Source of the DNA: Liolophura sinensis
Lineage: Eukaryota; Mollusca; Polyplacophora; Chitonida; Chitonidae
Reading direction: 5' to 3'
NCBI RefSeq assembly: GCF_032854445.1
Contig: NC_088304.1
Location: 9,313,704 to 9,377,703, forward strand
Length of the DNA stretch: 64,000 nucleotides
The notes below the pieces were generated by a model that did no database searches, was not told the origin of the DNA, and saw only the letters and a program-made list of their open reading frames with translations. Both the position numbers and the translations under genes were made by a program. Of the stretch, positions 37,321 to 50,960 are shown in pieces (position 1 is the first letter of the stretch; every line of letters starts with the position of its first letter).

Positions 37321-38515
37321 ATAAATATCTGGATGTTTGGCACGATGGTATTTTAGCAAACTGCGGTGGTTTTCTCTGGCTCTGTCCGGTTTCCTCCGGC
37401 TCCGATTGGTTTCCTCGTTTTCTGTTTGATTTTGCCACCTTCTGCGTGTTTTTTTTTATTCTTAGTTTTTCTTGTTCTGACAGTTTTTGTCCATGTATGC
37501 CTGTTTTCAGGGTTTACTCGGGTGCGACCCAATTTCCTCGCACTTTGCTTGATTTCCTCGGGTTTGGTGAATTTACCGCGGGTTCTCTTCGATTTTTATC
37601 ATGTATCTACTGGTTTTATCATGTATCAGATTCGATTCATGTAGCTACCACATCGTACGATCGACGTGGATTTCTCTTTCATAAATGTTATATCCCGTTA
37701 TATTCTACAAAGCAAATCATCGCAGCACATGGTGTCATTGAAATTCACACGGTCAAAAAGGGAGCTTCAGAATCTCGAGTCTCCAATACAGTCAGTGGCC
37801 TTGCTGAGCCACGAGGCTTTCTATCCGTTCGATTCTTTTCGTGATGTTTTTACCGAGATGACCGGAAGATGACAGAACCGGAAACGCAATGTTTCATGGG
37901 TAAGTAAATCGTTCTGTTTTCAATTTAAATAGCTCAATGGTAACATTAGATTTATAAATTTACAAGTTCTAATTATCTTCTGCTTGTCTATTATTTATGT
38001 GTTTTAGCAGCAACACACGCTGTTTAAGACAGCGACATTCATTATGATCATAAAATTAAATCTAAAAGTTATGTCGTTGTTAATTTAACTAACATCACAC
38101 TCTTTTTTTAACTATTTTAACTATGATCATGAAATTAACTTTACAAGACTTATTGTTCAACTTTATGGTCAATTATTGATGTATTTTAACCAAATCACAC
38201 AGTATTGGTTACACCATAGTAACATACTTGTATTGGCCAACGTGTACATACCTCACAGATATTGGCGTTAAACCCCAAGCACTCACTCACTCACAGATAC
38301 TGGCACAGTGCCTTGTTTACTCTTGGGCGGAGTCGTCGAGGGGAATTTGAAGCATCTCAATTACATATACAAGGGTGTTACCGACTTCCAAAACTATCGT
38401 CATAAGTTCATAATTTGAGAAGCTTCATTTAAAAATGTCGTTCCCGCATATAAACAGATTTCAGTGATAAAGAAGGAACATGAACCCTCATGTTTACAAG
38501 TTCTTTAACGTGGAA

Positions 38516-38796
38516 AAAATCATTTTATTTTGTTTTAATCAGATCTAAACATTATCTGCCTCATTCTAATTTGGTATCATTAAACGCATGGATCTACCTC
38601 ATAAAAAACGATATATTCAAATCACAGTTCAGGCGGTGAAACAATATGTGAGGTCAAAATCATTTTATTTTTGTTTTAATCAGATCTAAACATTATCTGC
38701 CTCATTCTATTTTGGTATCATTAAACGCATGGATCTACCTCATAAAAAACGATATATTCAAATCACAGTTCAGGCGGTGAAACAATATGTGAGGTG
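38516..38796. repeat. 140-bp direct tandem duplication
   Basis: Two adjacent copies start AATCATTTTATTT and end AACAATATGTGAGGT, differing by about a base or two (one extra T, one A/T change). Confidence 0.9.
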
Positions 38797-39223
38797 AAAT
38801 TCTCTATGACCGTTTTCATTAACAAAATTACCATCGCAATCTCTTAAAATTATGGATATACAATTGTAATGGAAGATAATTACCATGAAGGAGAAGTAGT
38901 CAGCAGTTTTCATACAGACATATGTTTTCATACAGACATATGTAATAAGCGATGCGTCAATAAAATATTAAAAAGATCCACATAAATATCATGCTGTGAA
39001 ATGAGCAACAGTATACAGATATCTCAGGTATATGAACTCTTTAATTGTAGCTGTTCATATAGGCACAGCTATAACCTTATCTACTCTGTCAATTTTTTTT
39101 AGAGTGTAGCATATCCTCATATCGTTACACGGTATTACACGGTATTGTGGCGAATTCCTTCACATCCGTGCCTAATTTCCACTACTCCAAAAAATGACCA
39201 TTGTCTTTGACCATTGTAAAATA

Positions 39224-39316
<93 letters not shown>
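39224..39316. repeat. (TA)n microsatellite
   Basis: A pure AT/TA run of about 90 bp, followed by three degenerate ATATATAGCCAGT units. Overlapping Tyr/Ile open frames are artefacts. Confidence 0.95.
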
Positions 39317-40239
39317 CCAGTATATATACATATATATAGCCAGTGTATGTATATATATAGCCAGTAAAGACAAGAGCAAAACCATGGAAACATTAAGAGT
39401 GCGGTGAAATATAGGCCCAAACAAGAGTTATACATTATACTAAATAAAGGCCTGCGACAGTATACAGTGTGATGTATGGGTAAATGGCTACTGCAGTCGT
39501 GCCTTCATTTGATGTCACAAAGGTAGACCGGTCATTCATGCAACTTTCCATTCATTATTCTCCCAGTGCGACACGTTTGCAGAATGAAATGAGCACAGGT
39601 ATAGACAGTTAGCGGAACCACGTGACTGTCTTCACACGAATAGCGGAAACTACTCATTCGCTTTTACTGTTTTGTTTGAGCGTGTAGGCCTTTATCAGAT
39701 ATCCGGTATTTGGGTGTACTATTCTGTAAGTGATATGCTACCTTAGACACAGGGCTCAGGTTGCTCTGAATTACGTCACACTGATTGTTCACATATATCT
39801 GTGACGTCACTTGAACTTAAGTCATGTCTCGTGCCAAGATAAATTTGGGTTTTAATAAATACATGAGTCAGCTTCCTTCAGGATCAAAGTCCTTATGACA
39901 GACGCAATAGCATATTTATCGTAATTGTGAGGGAGTGGGATTGAGGGTGTTGATGGTGGATGTATTCAGCCCTTTGTCCATTATCCCAATAAACAGTCAC
40001 GAATCAGTATTTCGGATTTTTTCACCTCTGTTCAAGTTTGGTTCATTTTTGATGAAATTATGACGTATTTGTCTTGTTTTGAATGTTGCTAGTTTCCCGG
40101 TCTTGTTTTGATCAGTTACGATAAATTCCGACTTTTTTAACATTACCCCAATTCTCACGGCTTTAACCGGAAGGGGACATGTGCCTGCCTCTAGAATGCT
40201 TGCTGTATTTTTCAAAGGTCGTTTTATCCGTATCGGTTC

Positions 40240-40400
40240 TCCAGAATATGTTACTTTTTTGACGGTGGCCAGATAGATGTATGGGTGAGAAAAGCCATGT
40301 ACCTGACAAGCCTACTGACATAAGCCCCAGTGGGCTCAACGAGAGCTGGATTTGATCCAACGACCTCGTCGCCTTTACCTGACTGCTCACTCAGCCTACC
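40240..40400 (-). mobile_element. tRNA-derived head fragment, possible separate SINE
   Basis: On the minus strand, GTGGGTAGGCTGAGTGAGCA and GTCGTTGGATCAAATCC sit at A-box/B-box-like spacing. The body does not match SINE-A or SINE-B. Confidence 0.4.
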
Positions 40401-41029
40401 CACTAATAAAAGGATGAAGTAATAAGAGAAGTTAACACCAATGTTTTGAAGTTAGATGTAATGGTTGACCAAATACCTAATCAACACAAGGTCATGACCC
40501 TTCTAGCTTAAATCTGTGTTTAGACCATCACAAAAATATTCTTCATTGGCAGACCCGTTTGACCATACACACAGCACGCCAAGCCGTATATTTAGCTGGC
40601 TATGTAACTGGCCTTTGGAGGTCAGGTAAATATAGGATCGACCCTGAATAAACAAGACGCTGGCAAACATAGCCTCTAATTAAAGTACAGGTACTCCTCA
40701 TGTTTGATTCCATCGGTAAAACATGAGGATATTCAGCATATTGTACAAGTCTCGCCAATTAATCATTGTGACTGAACAGGTATACAATGAAAGAACAGTT
40801 ATCCACAGTAAGCAATCGGCCCACGCCATCTGGCGGCATGTGCACTCTGTTCGGACTGGCCACCTAACAGCGCAGCCAATCAAAGGCAATTTATTACCGT
40901 GTAAATTTCAGCTTTGTTCCACCAGGCTTTAGTCCGCGATAGATATAGGCGTATTTAATAGTTCATATTTGACTCAAGAGATAAAAATATATATTCCTGA
41001 AAATAATATATCGGGCCTTTTAGCAATTG

Positions 41030-41232
41030 TAACGGTAAAGTGCTTAATCCGGTTCTTGGTTCAAGTCCATTTCATGCTTATTTTCATTCCGGCTGTATGT
41101 GGGAAGATCTTCTAGCAACCTTCGGATGGCGGTGGGTTTCCTCCCACCACAATGATGGTCGCCGTCCTATAAGTGAAATATTCCATAGTACACGGCGTAC
41201 AACACTAATCAAATAAATAAATCAATAAATAG
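41030..41232 (+). mobile_element. SINE-A, 5' truncated
   Basis: Starts around the B-box-like GGTTCAAGTCCATTTCATGC. The core (CGGATGGCGGTGGGTTTCCT, CCTATAAGTGAAATATTCC) is followed by AATCAAATAAATAAATCAAT. Confidence 0.8.
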
Positions 41233-41921
41233 TCTGGCTCATGAAAAACTGTGGAAAATTATACTGTGATATTTTAAATTATGCGCGTATCCTATTAAAT
41301 ATACCTGATACTTATCACTGACGATCTGAATAACAAAATTTATTACCAATGTAATTTAATTAATGAAACAAAATTAAGCCGTACATAAATATGTGTGATA
41401 TGTACACTTCACTTTGCAATAATGTATTATAATATATATGGAGATGTTGTATTGTAATTAATAAGAAGTCACGTGGCTTTCTAAGTTGAAAATCCCCATC
41501 CATGGTCGCCATGTAAATGGCGTATTAGTAAAATAATAAACGCGATATTATACAAACTGTGAAGTATCATTTGAAATAATCTGTAACCAAAATACAGGAC
41601 GTTCTAACTGTTACGTGTTTATTTTACACGTATCTCATACAAGGGCTGTTAATGTTAGTTTTAGAAAAAACATGGCGAGTAGGGTAGGGCAGTTTAGATA
41701 GAGACGCCTCAAGCTTCACAAATTATCACACTGTGGTCGCTCCTTTAGTTTTAACCTATTTTATTTCAATGTTTTGCTTTGTATTTAAACAGTTATTTAC
41801 ACGCTTCAGCCACGCCCCTAAGTAAAGTTAAGAGCCCTGGTATTATGAGATTTATTTTCACAGTCATCGACCCAGACAGATCACGCACTGGGCGGGTCAA
41901 ACATCGACGAGCTCACACACA

Positions 41922-42152
41922 ATGTACCGAAAAATGAAACAGTCACATTTATGTGTAACAGCGCTTTACATTTTGTCTGTACTGAGTCATGATGGTTACG
42001 GGCTATGGTGTGGTCCCAGTTGTAACCACTCACTTCGTAACTTCATCATCATCATGTACTTACGTCTGAGCACAACATCGTCAGGTTGGCGTGGAATGGA
42101 TGCACCGCTACTAATACGACTGTGTCTCTTTCTGAAATATTGTTTGGTTTGA
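41922..42152 (+). CDS. Hypothetical 76-residue open frame with signal-like N-terminus
   Basis: The N-terminus (KQSHLCVTALYILSVLSHDG) resembles a signal peptide, followed by GLWCGPSC. No domain, splice partner or poly(A) signal was recognised. It may be chance, or the first exon of an unseen gene. Confidence 0.15.
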   Translation: MYRKMKQSHLCVTALYILSVLSHDGYGLWCGPSCNHSLRNFIIIMYLRLSTTSSGWRGMDAPLLIRLCLFLKYCLV

Positions 42153-42287
42153 AAAGATTGTCTCAAGACATAGACGATACGAAGACCCAAAAGTGATTAA
42201 CAGTTTACTAATTTGTAGACTTATCGAGGAGAACAGCTAACATACAGAGGCGCACTTGTATATAAGGGCCACTTAAATGATGTCTAG

Positions 42288-42675
42288 ACCGGTCCAAATA
42301 GCACAGTTGCTAGAGCGTCCGCTTTGAGAGCGGTAGACCTGCCTGGATGGCACAGATGGTAGAGCGTCCGTTTCGGAACGGTAGATCCAGGATCAATCCT
42401 GGGTCGAGTCACACCTAAGACTTTAAAAGAGGAAGTTGTGACTTCTTTGCTTTGCGTTCAGCATGAAGGGGATAGTGCAACGACTGGTTGAGTATAATGG
42501 GTCAAGCGGGGCGCCTTACTTGCCTTCGGTAAGCCATCTCAGTGAAGCAGTACTAAATAAAAGAGCGGTGGGAATCCGTCCTGCAACAAGACATTACATG
42601 TCATCCTAAGGACTCCTTCGTAGTCATATGACTGAAAAATTGTTAAGTACGACGTTACACCCCAAACACTCACTC
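42288..42675 (+). mobile_element. SINE-B copy 3 with a doubled tRNA-like head
   Basis: Two consecutive heads, AATAGCACAGTTGCTAGAGC at about 42297 and GATGGCACAGATGGTAGAGC at about 42346, precede one body (CACACCTAAGACTTTAAAAG through CCCCAAACACTCACTCACTT). Only the second head has the B-box-like GTAGATCCAGGATCAATCC. Confidence 0.8.
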
Positions 42676-43116
42676 ACTTGAATGACGACTATAACTCTGT
42701 CAGTTGATTAATAAATCAGTTAGAAATCTTATCCGATTTTATCAGCCATGAATTCAATTAAACAATCAACCAAAAAAGTTTGCAGCGTTAATAATATTTC
42801 AGTTACACTCCAAAAGTTCTTTCAAGAAAATCTTGTTTTAGTCAGACTAGAATACATTCTGTTATTATAATATAATAATATACTTATCATAGTGTCCTGT
42901 TAGGCTAATAGAATCTTTAAGTTGAATAAATAGAATATGTATGTTATGTTTAACGGAATAATCTGCTGTAGTAGCAGAATACATTCTAGCATCACTCGGA
43001 CAACAAACTTTCTGTTGATTTTCACAGATTATTGTTTTTGAAGGTAGATTTAGCTTTTTACCGCAACATGAAGATCCATTGTCTAACTGCACTTCATATA
43101 TCTCCTCCTTCGCGTT

Positions 43117-43615
43117 AGCTGATTAATCAATCAACCAATCAGTCAGTCGGTCATTCAGTCAGTCAGTCAGTCACACAGTCAGTCAGTCAGCTAGGCAGTC
43201 AGTCAATCAATCAATCAGCCCGTGAATCAATCAGTCAGTCAGTCAATCAATCAATCAGTCAGACAGCCAGTCAATCAATCCGCCAATCAGTCAATCAATT
43301 AATCCATCAGTCAGTCTGTCAATCAATCGATCTATCAATCAGTCCGCCAATCAATCAATCAGTCATTTCGTCAATTAATCAATTAGTCAGTCCGTCAATT
43401 AGTCAGCCAGTCAGTCAGTCAATCAATCCGTCAATTAATCAATCAACCGATTAATCAATCAATCAGTCTGTCAATCAATCAATCCGTCAAACAATCGGTC
43501 AATCAACCCGTCAATTAATCAAACAATCAATCGGTCCATCAATCAATCAATTAATCAGGCGGTCAGTCAGTCAGTCAACCAACCGTCCGACTTACCAATC
43601 AATCAATCAGTCAAT
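43117..43615. repeat. Degenerate TCAG/TCAA tetranucleotide tract
   Basis: Nearly 500 bp of four-base units (CAAT, CAGT, CAAC, CCGT and variants) holding a strong 4-bp period. An 18-base poly-C run follows at about 43718-43735. Confidence 0.95.
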
Positions 43616-43876
43616 AAGAAGACTATACAATAAATCAACTATAGTAGCACTTATTAGCCATAGCAACACTTATTCGGTAAATATTGATGCAAATTCATCA
43701 CCATCAGTGTCTTCTCACCCCCCCCCCCCCCCCCCACCATACACACGTACATCTGTTACAAACCCAACATTTTTTGGTATCTGATATTCGTGTTAAACCT
43801 TGTGTAACATGTTCGTGAATCATAATTATAAATTTAAACTTTCATTATGTATTACATGCCTAAAAAAGTTGCTCAC

Positions 43877-43997
43877 GAATGCGAGAAGAGTATGTACTAG
43901 AGCTGAATGTCCAGCACGAATGGGAGAAGAGTATGTACTAGAGCTGAATGTCCAGCACGAATGGGAGAAGAGTATGTACTAGAGCTGAATGTTCAGC
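43877..43997. repeat. 41-bp tandem repeat, three copies
   Basis: Copies start at 43877, 43918 and 43959 with GAATGSGAGAAGAGTATGTA and end TGAATGTYCAGC. The plus-strand open frame across them (VLELNVQHEWEKSMY) stops soon after, so coding is unlikely. Confidence 0.9.
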
Positions 43998-46714
43998 GAG
44001 AGCAAAACGTATAGGCCCGGCGTAATCCCAGAAGATCAGACATTTTGATGATCGTAATAAATTAGGCGGGGTCTTCGGAAACAATGCATCGGCGGCATCG
44101 TGTTAATCGCTATGTGGTCATGCAGAACACGTGATGTATGACCACTTTTCCTGCTTGTTTCAGTAACGTAACATTATACTACTAAATGTTCCTGCTAACA
44201 ACATTCCACCTACAGCCTCATGCTCCCTCTTAGCACCGTTATTGCAGTAAATATTAAGCACAATACTCAGGCGATATAGTAACATTTTGCTACTGACGTT
44301 CGTAATTTCTTTGGAGGCATTTTAAGTGGATAGCGCACATGGAGTAGAACCGTGGGTCATCATGCGCTTGCGCTGAACATTGAATGTCAAAACACCAAGA
44401 TCTATATGGAGCCTGAGACATCCTCTTAACCTAGAGCTAAGGATTGCTTAATGGGTGTATGATGTCTTGAATAAAACAGCTTTCACCTAATCATTATTAA
44501 AGGCTTTGCAATGAAATGAGTGTTGAGATCTATGTTTACATTCAACCCTGATATTATGATCAATATGTTTTAGAGCAAATATGCATTTTATTACATGTAG
44601 TTCCTAAACATGTTAACAATGGCACATAGGCCTTTCCTGGAAACAAAATAAACTTGATTTTTTCCCCAGATGATATGTGTATTTTAAGATAGAAATGACA
44701 GAAAGATGATTTATGTGAATCACAGTGGCTGTTGTGTGGCAACTGCTCCGGTATAATATGAAGAAATGGCCGCTAGACACGCAGTTTTATCTCGATGAGT
44801 TAATTTTATTCTGATTTCTCAGGAATAACTGTATATTGTACAATTGTATAGCTTTAAATCGCATACCTGAACACCAGCCATTGGGCGGGTTCTGTTTATA
44901 TGTATATATGGGTAAACATGACAAAATTAACAACGTTGTTCACATGCAAACGGTGGAAAAGCGCAACACATGTATGTGTATTCACCGAAAAATTAAACAT
45001 TGTAGCCAAGAATATTTAGACGATGTTTTTACACGAGTTTTTTGTGTGGAAGTTATTGTTGCCAACTAGATGGAGGATAGTATGACTCTACTTTCAAACT
45101 AACCAACAGGTAATATATTCCTGTCGTTTTAGGTCGTATTTTAACTTTTAGTTTCATTGAAGTTGATCCATTGGTTGGACAAGGTCGGCTGTCAGAAGCG
45201 TATGTCTCTTATACTCCACGTTCAGAAGAACGCCAGTCTGTTTACTGTAACAAACAAGGCCGCGGTTGTTTTAGCGTCTGGCCGCTGTCCTAAATCTTAC
45301 CGACCGTTAATTTTCAGGAAACACAATTGCAATTAATCTGACTCCTCTTGCAGGTGACATTTGAGTATGGTGTGTTTTTCCTCTTGTAGTCATTGTAAAA
45401 GGCCGTAACTGCGACCTTGTGCATTATCTTTCCAAGTCTATTTTCACCTGCAGATGACGTCAATGGTCAGAGTTTTAAATCACCCGTAATGACGTCGCTA
45501 AATAACACCACCTCCTCTCTTGCATCTAGGTATTGCCTGTTGACCGAATTCCTTATCAATCCGTGTCTAAAGGAATATAATGCAGAGATCTTATAAGAGG
45601 CACAGTTTTTCGACAGACATGTAGCTGTGTGCTCTTAATAGCTACCAGAGATTGACATTTGTTATACATGATCACTCACTGTTCTGGCAAGCCTTCAACT
45701 GGTACACTCAAACGAAAACCTGTTAATTTCAGCAGAAAACCTGTTGTCTGAGTCATGCTAGAATGTATCAAGATATCAGTGTTACGAAATAAATTAAGTA
45801 TTCCAAAATAGTATTAACAGAAGTATTACAAAATAGTATCTGGTAATGTGTAAGTGGATTTAAGTACACCCAGCCATCAGATATTTTACCTGCATGACTC
45901 ATTATAAAGATCAAGTAGTTGTTCTTCATGCTGAATTGTCTGTGTGCAATAGATCTATGTAAATCCTAGTTCTTGTTTATTTGCTGTTTATCCAATCGAA
46001 TTCTCGCTTTAGTAATGATTCTTTCTAATTTCCCTGTTTCTAGTTGTAAGATTTCTCTCTCTGTATAGCCATGTAATGCTGAAAGGACAATATTTTACCA
46101 TTGCCCGGCTCCAAGATTAAGCCCACCACTCTTCCCGGTGCCACACGATTTACACGATTAGGTACAGTATTTTAAAATGATTAGCAAATAAATATAATAA
46201 TCACGAAAGAAACAAGCGACGTATGACAAATTCAACGTTTTTAATTCGGTCCCTTGGGAGTGCTTAGTGACGTGAACTAGACCTGGGCAGATCAAGATTT
46301 GCTGGTCATTTCCTATCGGGGAGCTACATCGGGGACCTGCATAGTAATCTCTCTGTTCATGGGGGCGGGACGTACTTCTACTCTCCACAGGTGTGTTTTG
46401 TAACAAATTAAGAAACAAGAGAAATGCTAAATGAATAATTTTATATAGCTCTGCTGACAATGGCTGGATGGAATTATTACAGCTTATAGTCATGCTCAGC
46501 ATAGAGACCGTGAAAGCTACTAGTAGGATAGGATAATACAGGGCATAATGAAGGTGCATATCATCCATTCATAAACCGCACGAATATGCCCTGTATGCTA
46601 AGGATATGTCCTGTACATATTGCAGATACATTTCGTACATGTTGCAGGCATTATTCTTATCTTACAAATTTGCTACGGATGTTTTCTGTGTATGTTATAC
46701 AGATATCATTAGTG

Positions 46715-46925
46715 GTGGTTAGCGTGGTGGCGCAGCGCAATGGCTTATATAGGGGCCTCTTACCAATACAACTGCTTGCTTCCTCTCCGGCTGTGCGTGG
46801 AAAGGTCTGTCAACAACCTGCGGATGGTCGTGGGTTTCCTCCCACGATAATCCTGGCCGTCGTCGTATAGTTGAAATATTTTTTTAGTAAGGCGTATCAA
46901 ATAAATAACATCAATCAAATAAATA
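46715..46925 (+). mobile_element. SINE-A with degraded head
   Basis: Head remnant GTTAGCGTGGTGGCGCAGCG, then the core (CAACCTGCGGATGGTCGTGG, CCCACGATAATCCTGGCCGT) and a rearranged AAATA tail. Confidence 0.75.
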
Positions 46926-47275
46926 AAGAAAGAAAAGTTATCCTTAATATCTGTTACGGATATCTTCCGCTTATTGCGAATATCTCCCGTTTGTCATGGA
47001 TATCTTCCGTTTAGTACGAATATGTTTCGAACGCATATTACCGATATGCTGCGGCATTGTCCGTACATTTTACATCTGTTATGAATAGATAAAATAAAGT
47101 AATAGAACATAATCGAATTTCTAAAATAACATTTTACTTTTTTCCTGGAGAAGCGCATGATATGAAACATTTCTGCTGTAGATAAATATCCCAGCCTTCT
47201 ATAATAATGCAGCCTGTTTGTAGATAGGACAACGGTCGCTCATATTAAATAGAAAAGTAAGCTTTATGTGAGGTT

Positions 47276-49256
47276 TCCAGCTGATGTAAGATATATAAAG
47301 CTTGTTCTCTATATCAGAGAGATTATATCCCGGCTGATGTAAGATATATAAAGCTTGTTCTCTATATCAGAGAGATTATATCCCGGCTGATGTAAGATAT
47401 ATAGAGCTTGTTCTCCATATCAGAGAGATTATGTTCCAGCTGATGTAAGACACTTAAAGCTTGTTCTCTATATCAGAGAGGTTATGTTCCAGCTGATATA
47501 AGATATATAAGCTTTTACTCTATATCAGAGAGAAAGTGTTCCAGCTGATGTGAGATAGGAAAGGTTTGTTCTCTGTATCAGAGAGATTATGTTCCAACTC
47601 ATGTAAAATATATATAGATTGTTCCATATATCAGAGAGATTATGTTCATCCTGATGTAAGATATATAAAGATTGTTCTCTATATCAGAGATATTATGTTC
47701 CAGCTGATGTGAGATATATGAAGTTTACTCTCTGTATCAGAGAGATTATGTTCCAACTGATGTGAGATATATAAAGATTGTTCTCTATATCAGAGAGATT
47801 ATGTTCCAGCTGATGTGAGATATGTGAAGTTTACTCTCTATATCAGAGAGATTATGTTTCAGCTGATGTGAGATATATAAGGATTGTTCACTATATCAGA
47901 GAGATTATGTTCCAGCTGATGTGAGATATGTGAAGTTTACTCTATATCAAAGAGATTATGTTCCAGCTGATGTGAGATATGTGAAGTTTACTCTCTGTAT
48001 CAGAGATTATGTTCCAGCTGATGTAAGACATATAAAGATTGTTCTCTATATCAGAGAGATTATGTTCCAGCTGATGTGAGATATGTGAAGTTTACTCTCT
48101 GTATCAGAGAGATTATGTTCCAGCTGATGTGAGATATATAAAGATTGTTCTCTATATCAGAGAGATTATGTTCCAGCTGATGTGAGATATATGAAGTTTA
48201 CTCTCTGTATCAGAGAGATTATGTTCCAGCTGATGTGAGATATATAAAGATTGTTCTCTATATCAGAGATATTATGTTCCAGCTGATGTGAGATATGTGA
48301 AGTTTACTCTCTATATCAGAGAGATTATGTTCCAGCTGATGTGAGATATATAAAGATTGTTCTCTATATCAGAGAGATTATGTTCCAGCTGATGTGAGAT
48401 ATATGAAGTTTACTCTGTATCAGAGATTATGTTCCAGCTGATGTGAGATATGTGAAGTTTACTCTCTATATCAGAGAGATTATGTTCCAGCTGATGTGAG
48501 ATATATGAAGTTTACTCTCTGTATCAGAGATTATGTTCCAGCTGATGTGAGATATGTGAAGTTTACTCTCTATATCAGAGAGATTATGTTCCAGCTGATG
48601 TGAGATATGTGAAGTTTACTCTCTGTATCAGAGATTATGTTCCAGCTGATGTGAGATATGTGAAGTTTACTCTCTATATCAGAGAGATTATGTTCCAGCT
48701 GATGTGAGATATGTGAAGTTTACTCTCTGTATCAGAGATTATGTTCCAGCTGATGTAAGACATATAAAGATTGTTCTCTATATCAGAGAGATTATGTTCC
48801 AGGTGATGTGAGATATATGAAGTTTACTCTCTGTATCAGAGAGATTATGTTCCAGGTGATGTAAGACATATAAAGATTGTTCTCTATATCAGAGAGATTA
48901 TGTTCCAGGTGATGTGAGATATATGAAGTTTACTCTCTGTATCAGAGAGATTATGTTCCAGGTGATGTAAGACATATAAAGATTGTTCTCTATATCAGAG
49001 AGATTATGTTCCAGCGGATGTGAGATATATAAAGATTGTTCTCTATATCAGAGAGATTATGTTCCAGCTGATGTGAGATATATAAAGATTGTTCTCTATA
49101 TCAGAGAGATTATGTTCCAGCTGATGTGAGATATATAAAGATTGTTCTCTATATCAGAGAGATTATGTTCCAGCTGATGTGAGATATATAAAGATTGTTC
49201 TCTATATCAGAGAGACTATGTTCCAGCTGATGTGAGATATATAAAGATTGTTCTCC
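47276..49256. repeat. 2-kb minisatellite of about 53-bp units
   Basis: About 37 head-to-tail units of roughly 53 bp share ATCAGAGAGATTATGTTCCA and GCTGATGTGAGATAT. Two unit types, one with ATATAAAGATTGTTCTCTAT and one with ATGTGAAGTTTACTCTCTGT, are interspersed and often alternate. Each unit has a short inverted repeat, TCTCT(N5-6)AGAGA. The left end (TAAGATATATAAAGCTTG units) is the most diverged. Confidence 0.93.
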
Positions 49257-49705
49257 AAGACTATGCTCCCTACATGAGGGAAATTTTATGTTTTAGCTAG
49301 TGTGAGACATGAGGTTTTCATACAGAGATGTGAAAAAAAATGTATATTGTTTACAGGCAATTGCACGTTTGACAATTATTTAACGGCACCTACATTTTCT
49401 TCCTGTTTTTTTTTTCACAAAATATGGAATGTTATGCACATTGTTATTACGCAAATGAACTGGAATTTTAGTCGTAAAACTCAGAAAAAGCCAGTTCCAT
49501 CAGTGCGCTTTAAAGCAGCTTTTTATCTCAGCTGCGCACACCATTGTAATAAGTTGTAATATCTCCTTTTTCAGTTAGCGTATGATATAAAATTGTCATA
49601 TCTGAGGTTAAACTTTTAACGTATTGAAAGTATGTACGTGTAGTATATATTTATTTAATTATTAAAGCTGTGATAAAGAACATTGCACAAATTAAAACGG
49701 CAATC

Positions 49706-49955
49706 CAGGGTTGGGCCACACCTAAGACCTTAAAGGGAGAAGTTGTAACTTCCTCACTTGGTGTTCAGCATAAAGGGGATAGTACAACGACTGGTTGACC
49801 CGTATCAGTATAATGGCTCGGGCGGGGCGCCTTACTTGCCTTCGGTAAGGCGTCTCAGTGAAGCAGCACTAGGTAAAAGAGCGGTGGAAATCCGTCCTGC
49901 AACAAGGAGGCACATCACATGCACTCTAAGGATTCCTTCGTCGTCATATAACTGA
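49706..49955 (+). mobile_element. SINE-B copy 4, 5' truncated
   Basis: Lacks the head. The body runs from GGGCCACACCTAAGACCTTA through TTGACCCGTATCAGTATAAT to TCCTTCGTCGTCATATAACT, missing the last 40 bp or so of the family. Confidence 0.8.
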
Positions 49956-50960
49956 AATTAAAACGGGGATAAGTTTTATGGGTTGATAAAAGAGGGCTTC
50001 CTGGAATAAAACATCGGCCTTGGCCAGATGCCGGACAACCTCCCAACTAAAAGCCTAATCAAGAATTAAGATCAACATTCAGGTGAAAGGACTAGAAGTA
50101 ATAGATCTAGCCATTTTATGAGGTCATTTGTTCATCTATACGTTCCTATTAACTAAAGGGTAGGGTTTATTACTTTAACTGTTTTACTCTCTTAAAAAAT
50201 GAAAAATTATATATGACTTCTAACAATGTTCAATCGAACATTCTGAAGTCTTTAAAAAATGCTGTAGAGGAAATATTGTAATCTAACACGATCTGATGTG
50301 AACACTTTAGGTGTTTTGTTCAGCATTATAAACTTAAAAATAAAGAAACACAAAACGCGCTTTAAAATGTTGACATTCACGCTTTGAACACTTAGACAAA
50401 GTTGACATTTTAATACTTGCGCTGTAAAAGAGTAATATATACAAACTGTATTCAAGCCAAGGCAGGCATGAAACAAAACACTTCCTGCCTCTGAACTGTC
50501 CAAAAATCGAATCAAAAATAAAGCAAATTGCATTCAACTGGATCTTGTATATGACGCATGTGCACTGCTCAGCTGAGTTTTTTTAAATCTTTTTTTTCAT
50601 TTCGTGCCGTTTTACCTTACTTACAGTATACACCAGGTGTGTCACTTGTCTCCATTTAACCGCTAAAAGCCTGTTATGTTTTGTCATCAACGAGTAACTA
50701 CCGGTATGGCCGAGGAGAAACAAACAAGGCCCTTCATTCTCTGCCAACGCCTGTTTACTATTAGTTTACAAAGCGCGCCCAATGTGCGGCATGCGGCGTG
50801 CACCAGAACGGGGGTGGATTCGGCGATATAGCATTGCTCATCTCATGACAACTTCACAGACAAGCTCTAGTTTTCAACGGAGCACCAATATCACGACGGA
50901 TTACACACACTACGACGACCTGCCTCATGTCAAGGCTGTTGGAACTTTCGTTTTTGAACC

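Larger units (their letters stand above)
36901..50960. other. Long repeat-rich region, no confident gene
   Basis: About 14 kb dominated by repeats: a Phe/Ser-coding TTTCCTCGG-like low-complexity stretch at 37366-37600, a 140-bp duplication, (TA)n, SINEs, a TCAG/TCAA tract, a 41-bp tandem repeat and a 2-kb minisatellite. A 76-codon open frame at 41922-42152 has a signal-peptide-like start but no family resemblance. Between 44000 and 46150 I see nothing beyond short open frames. Confidence 0.5.

Noticed and set aside
37317-37844. A 175-codon plus-strand open frame rich in Phe, Ser and Cys
   Set aside because: Composed of low-complexity TTTCCTCGG-like repeats following a SINE tail. No domain, splice context or poly(A) support.
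37872-37902. Short ATG frame ending at GGTAAGT, a possible first coding exon
   Set aside because: Only ten codons, not a signal peptide, and no downstream partner exon was recognised.
43117-43615. Spaced short repeats that might suggest a CRISPR-like array
   Set aside because: It is a degenerate four-base repeat in an animal genome, with no unique spacers.
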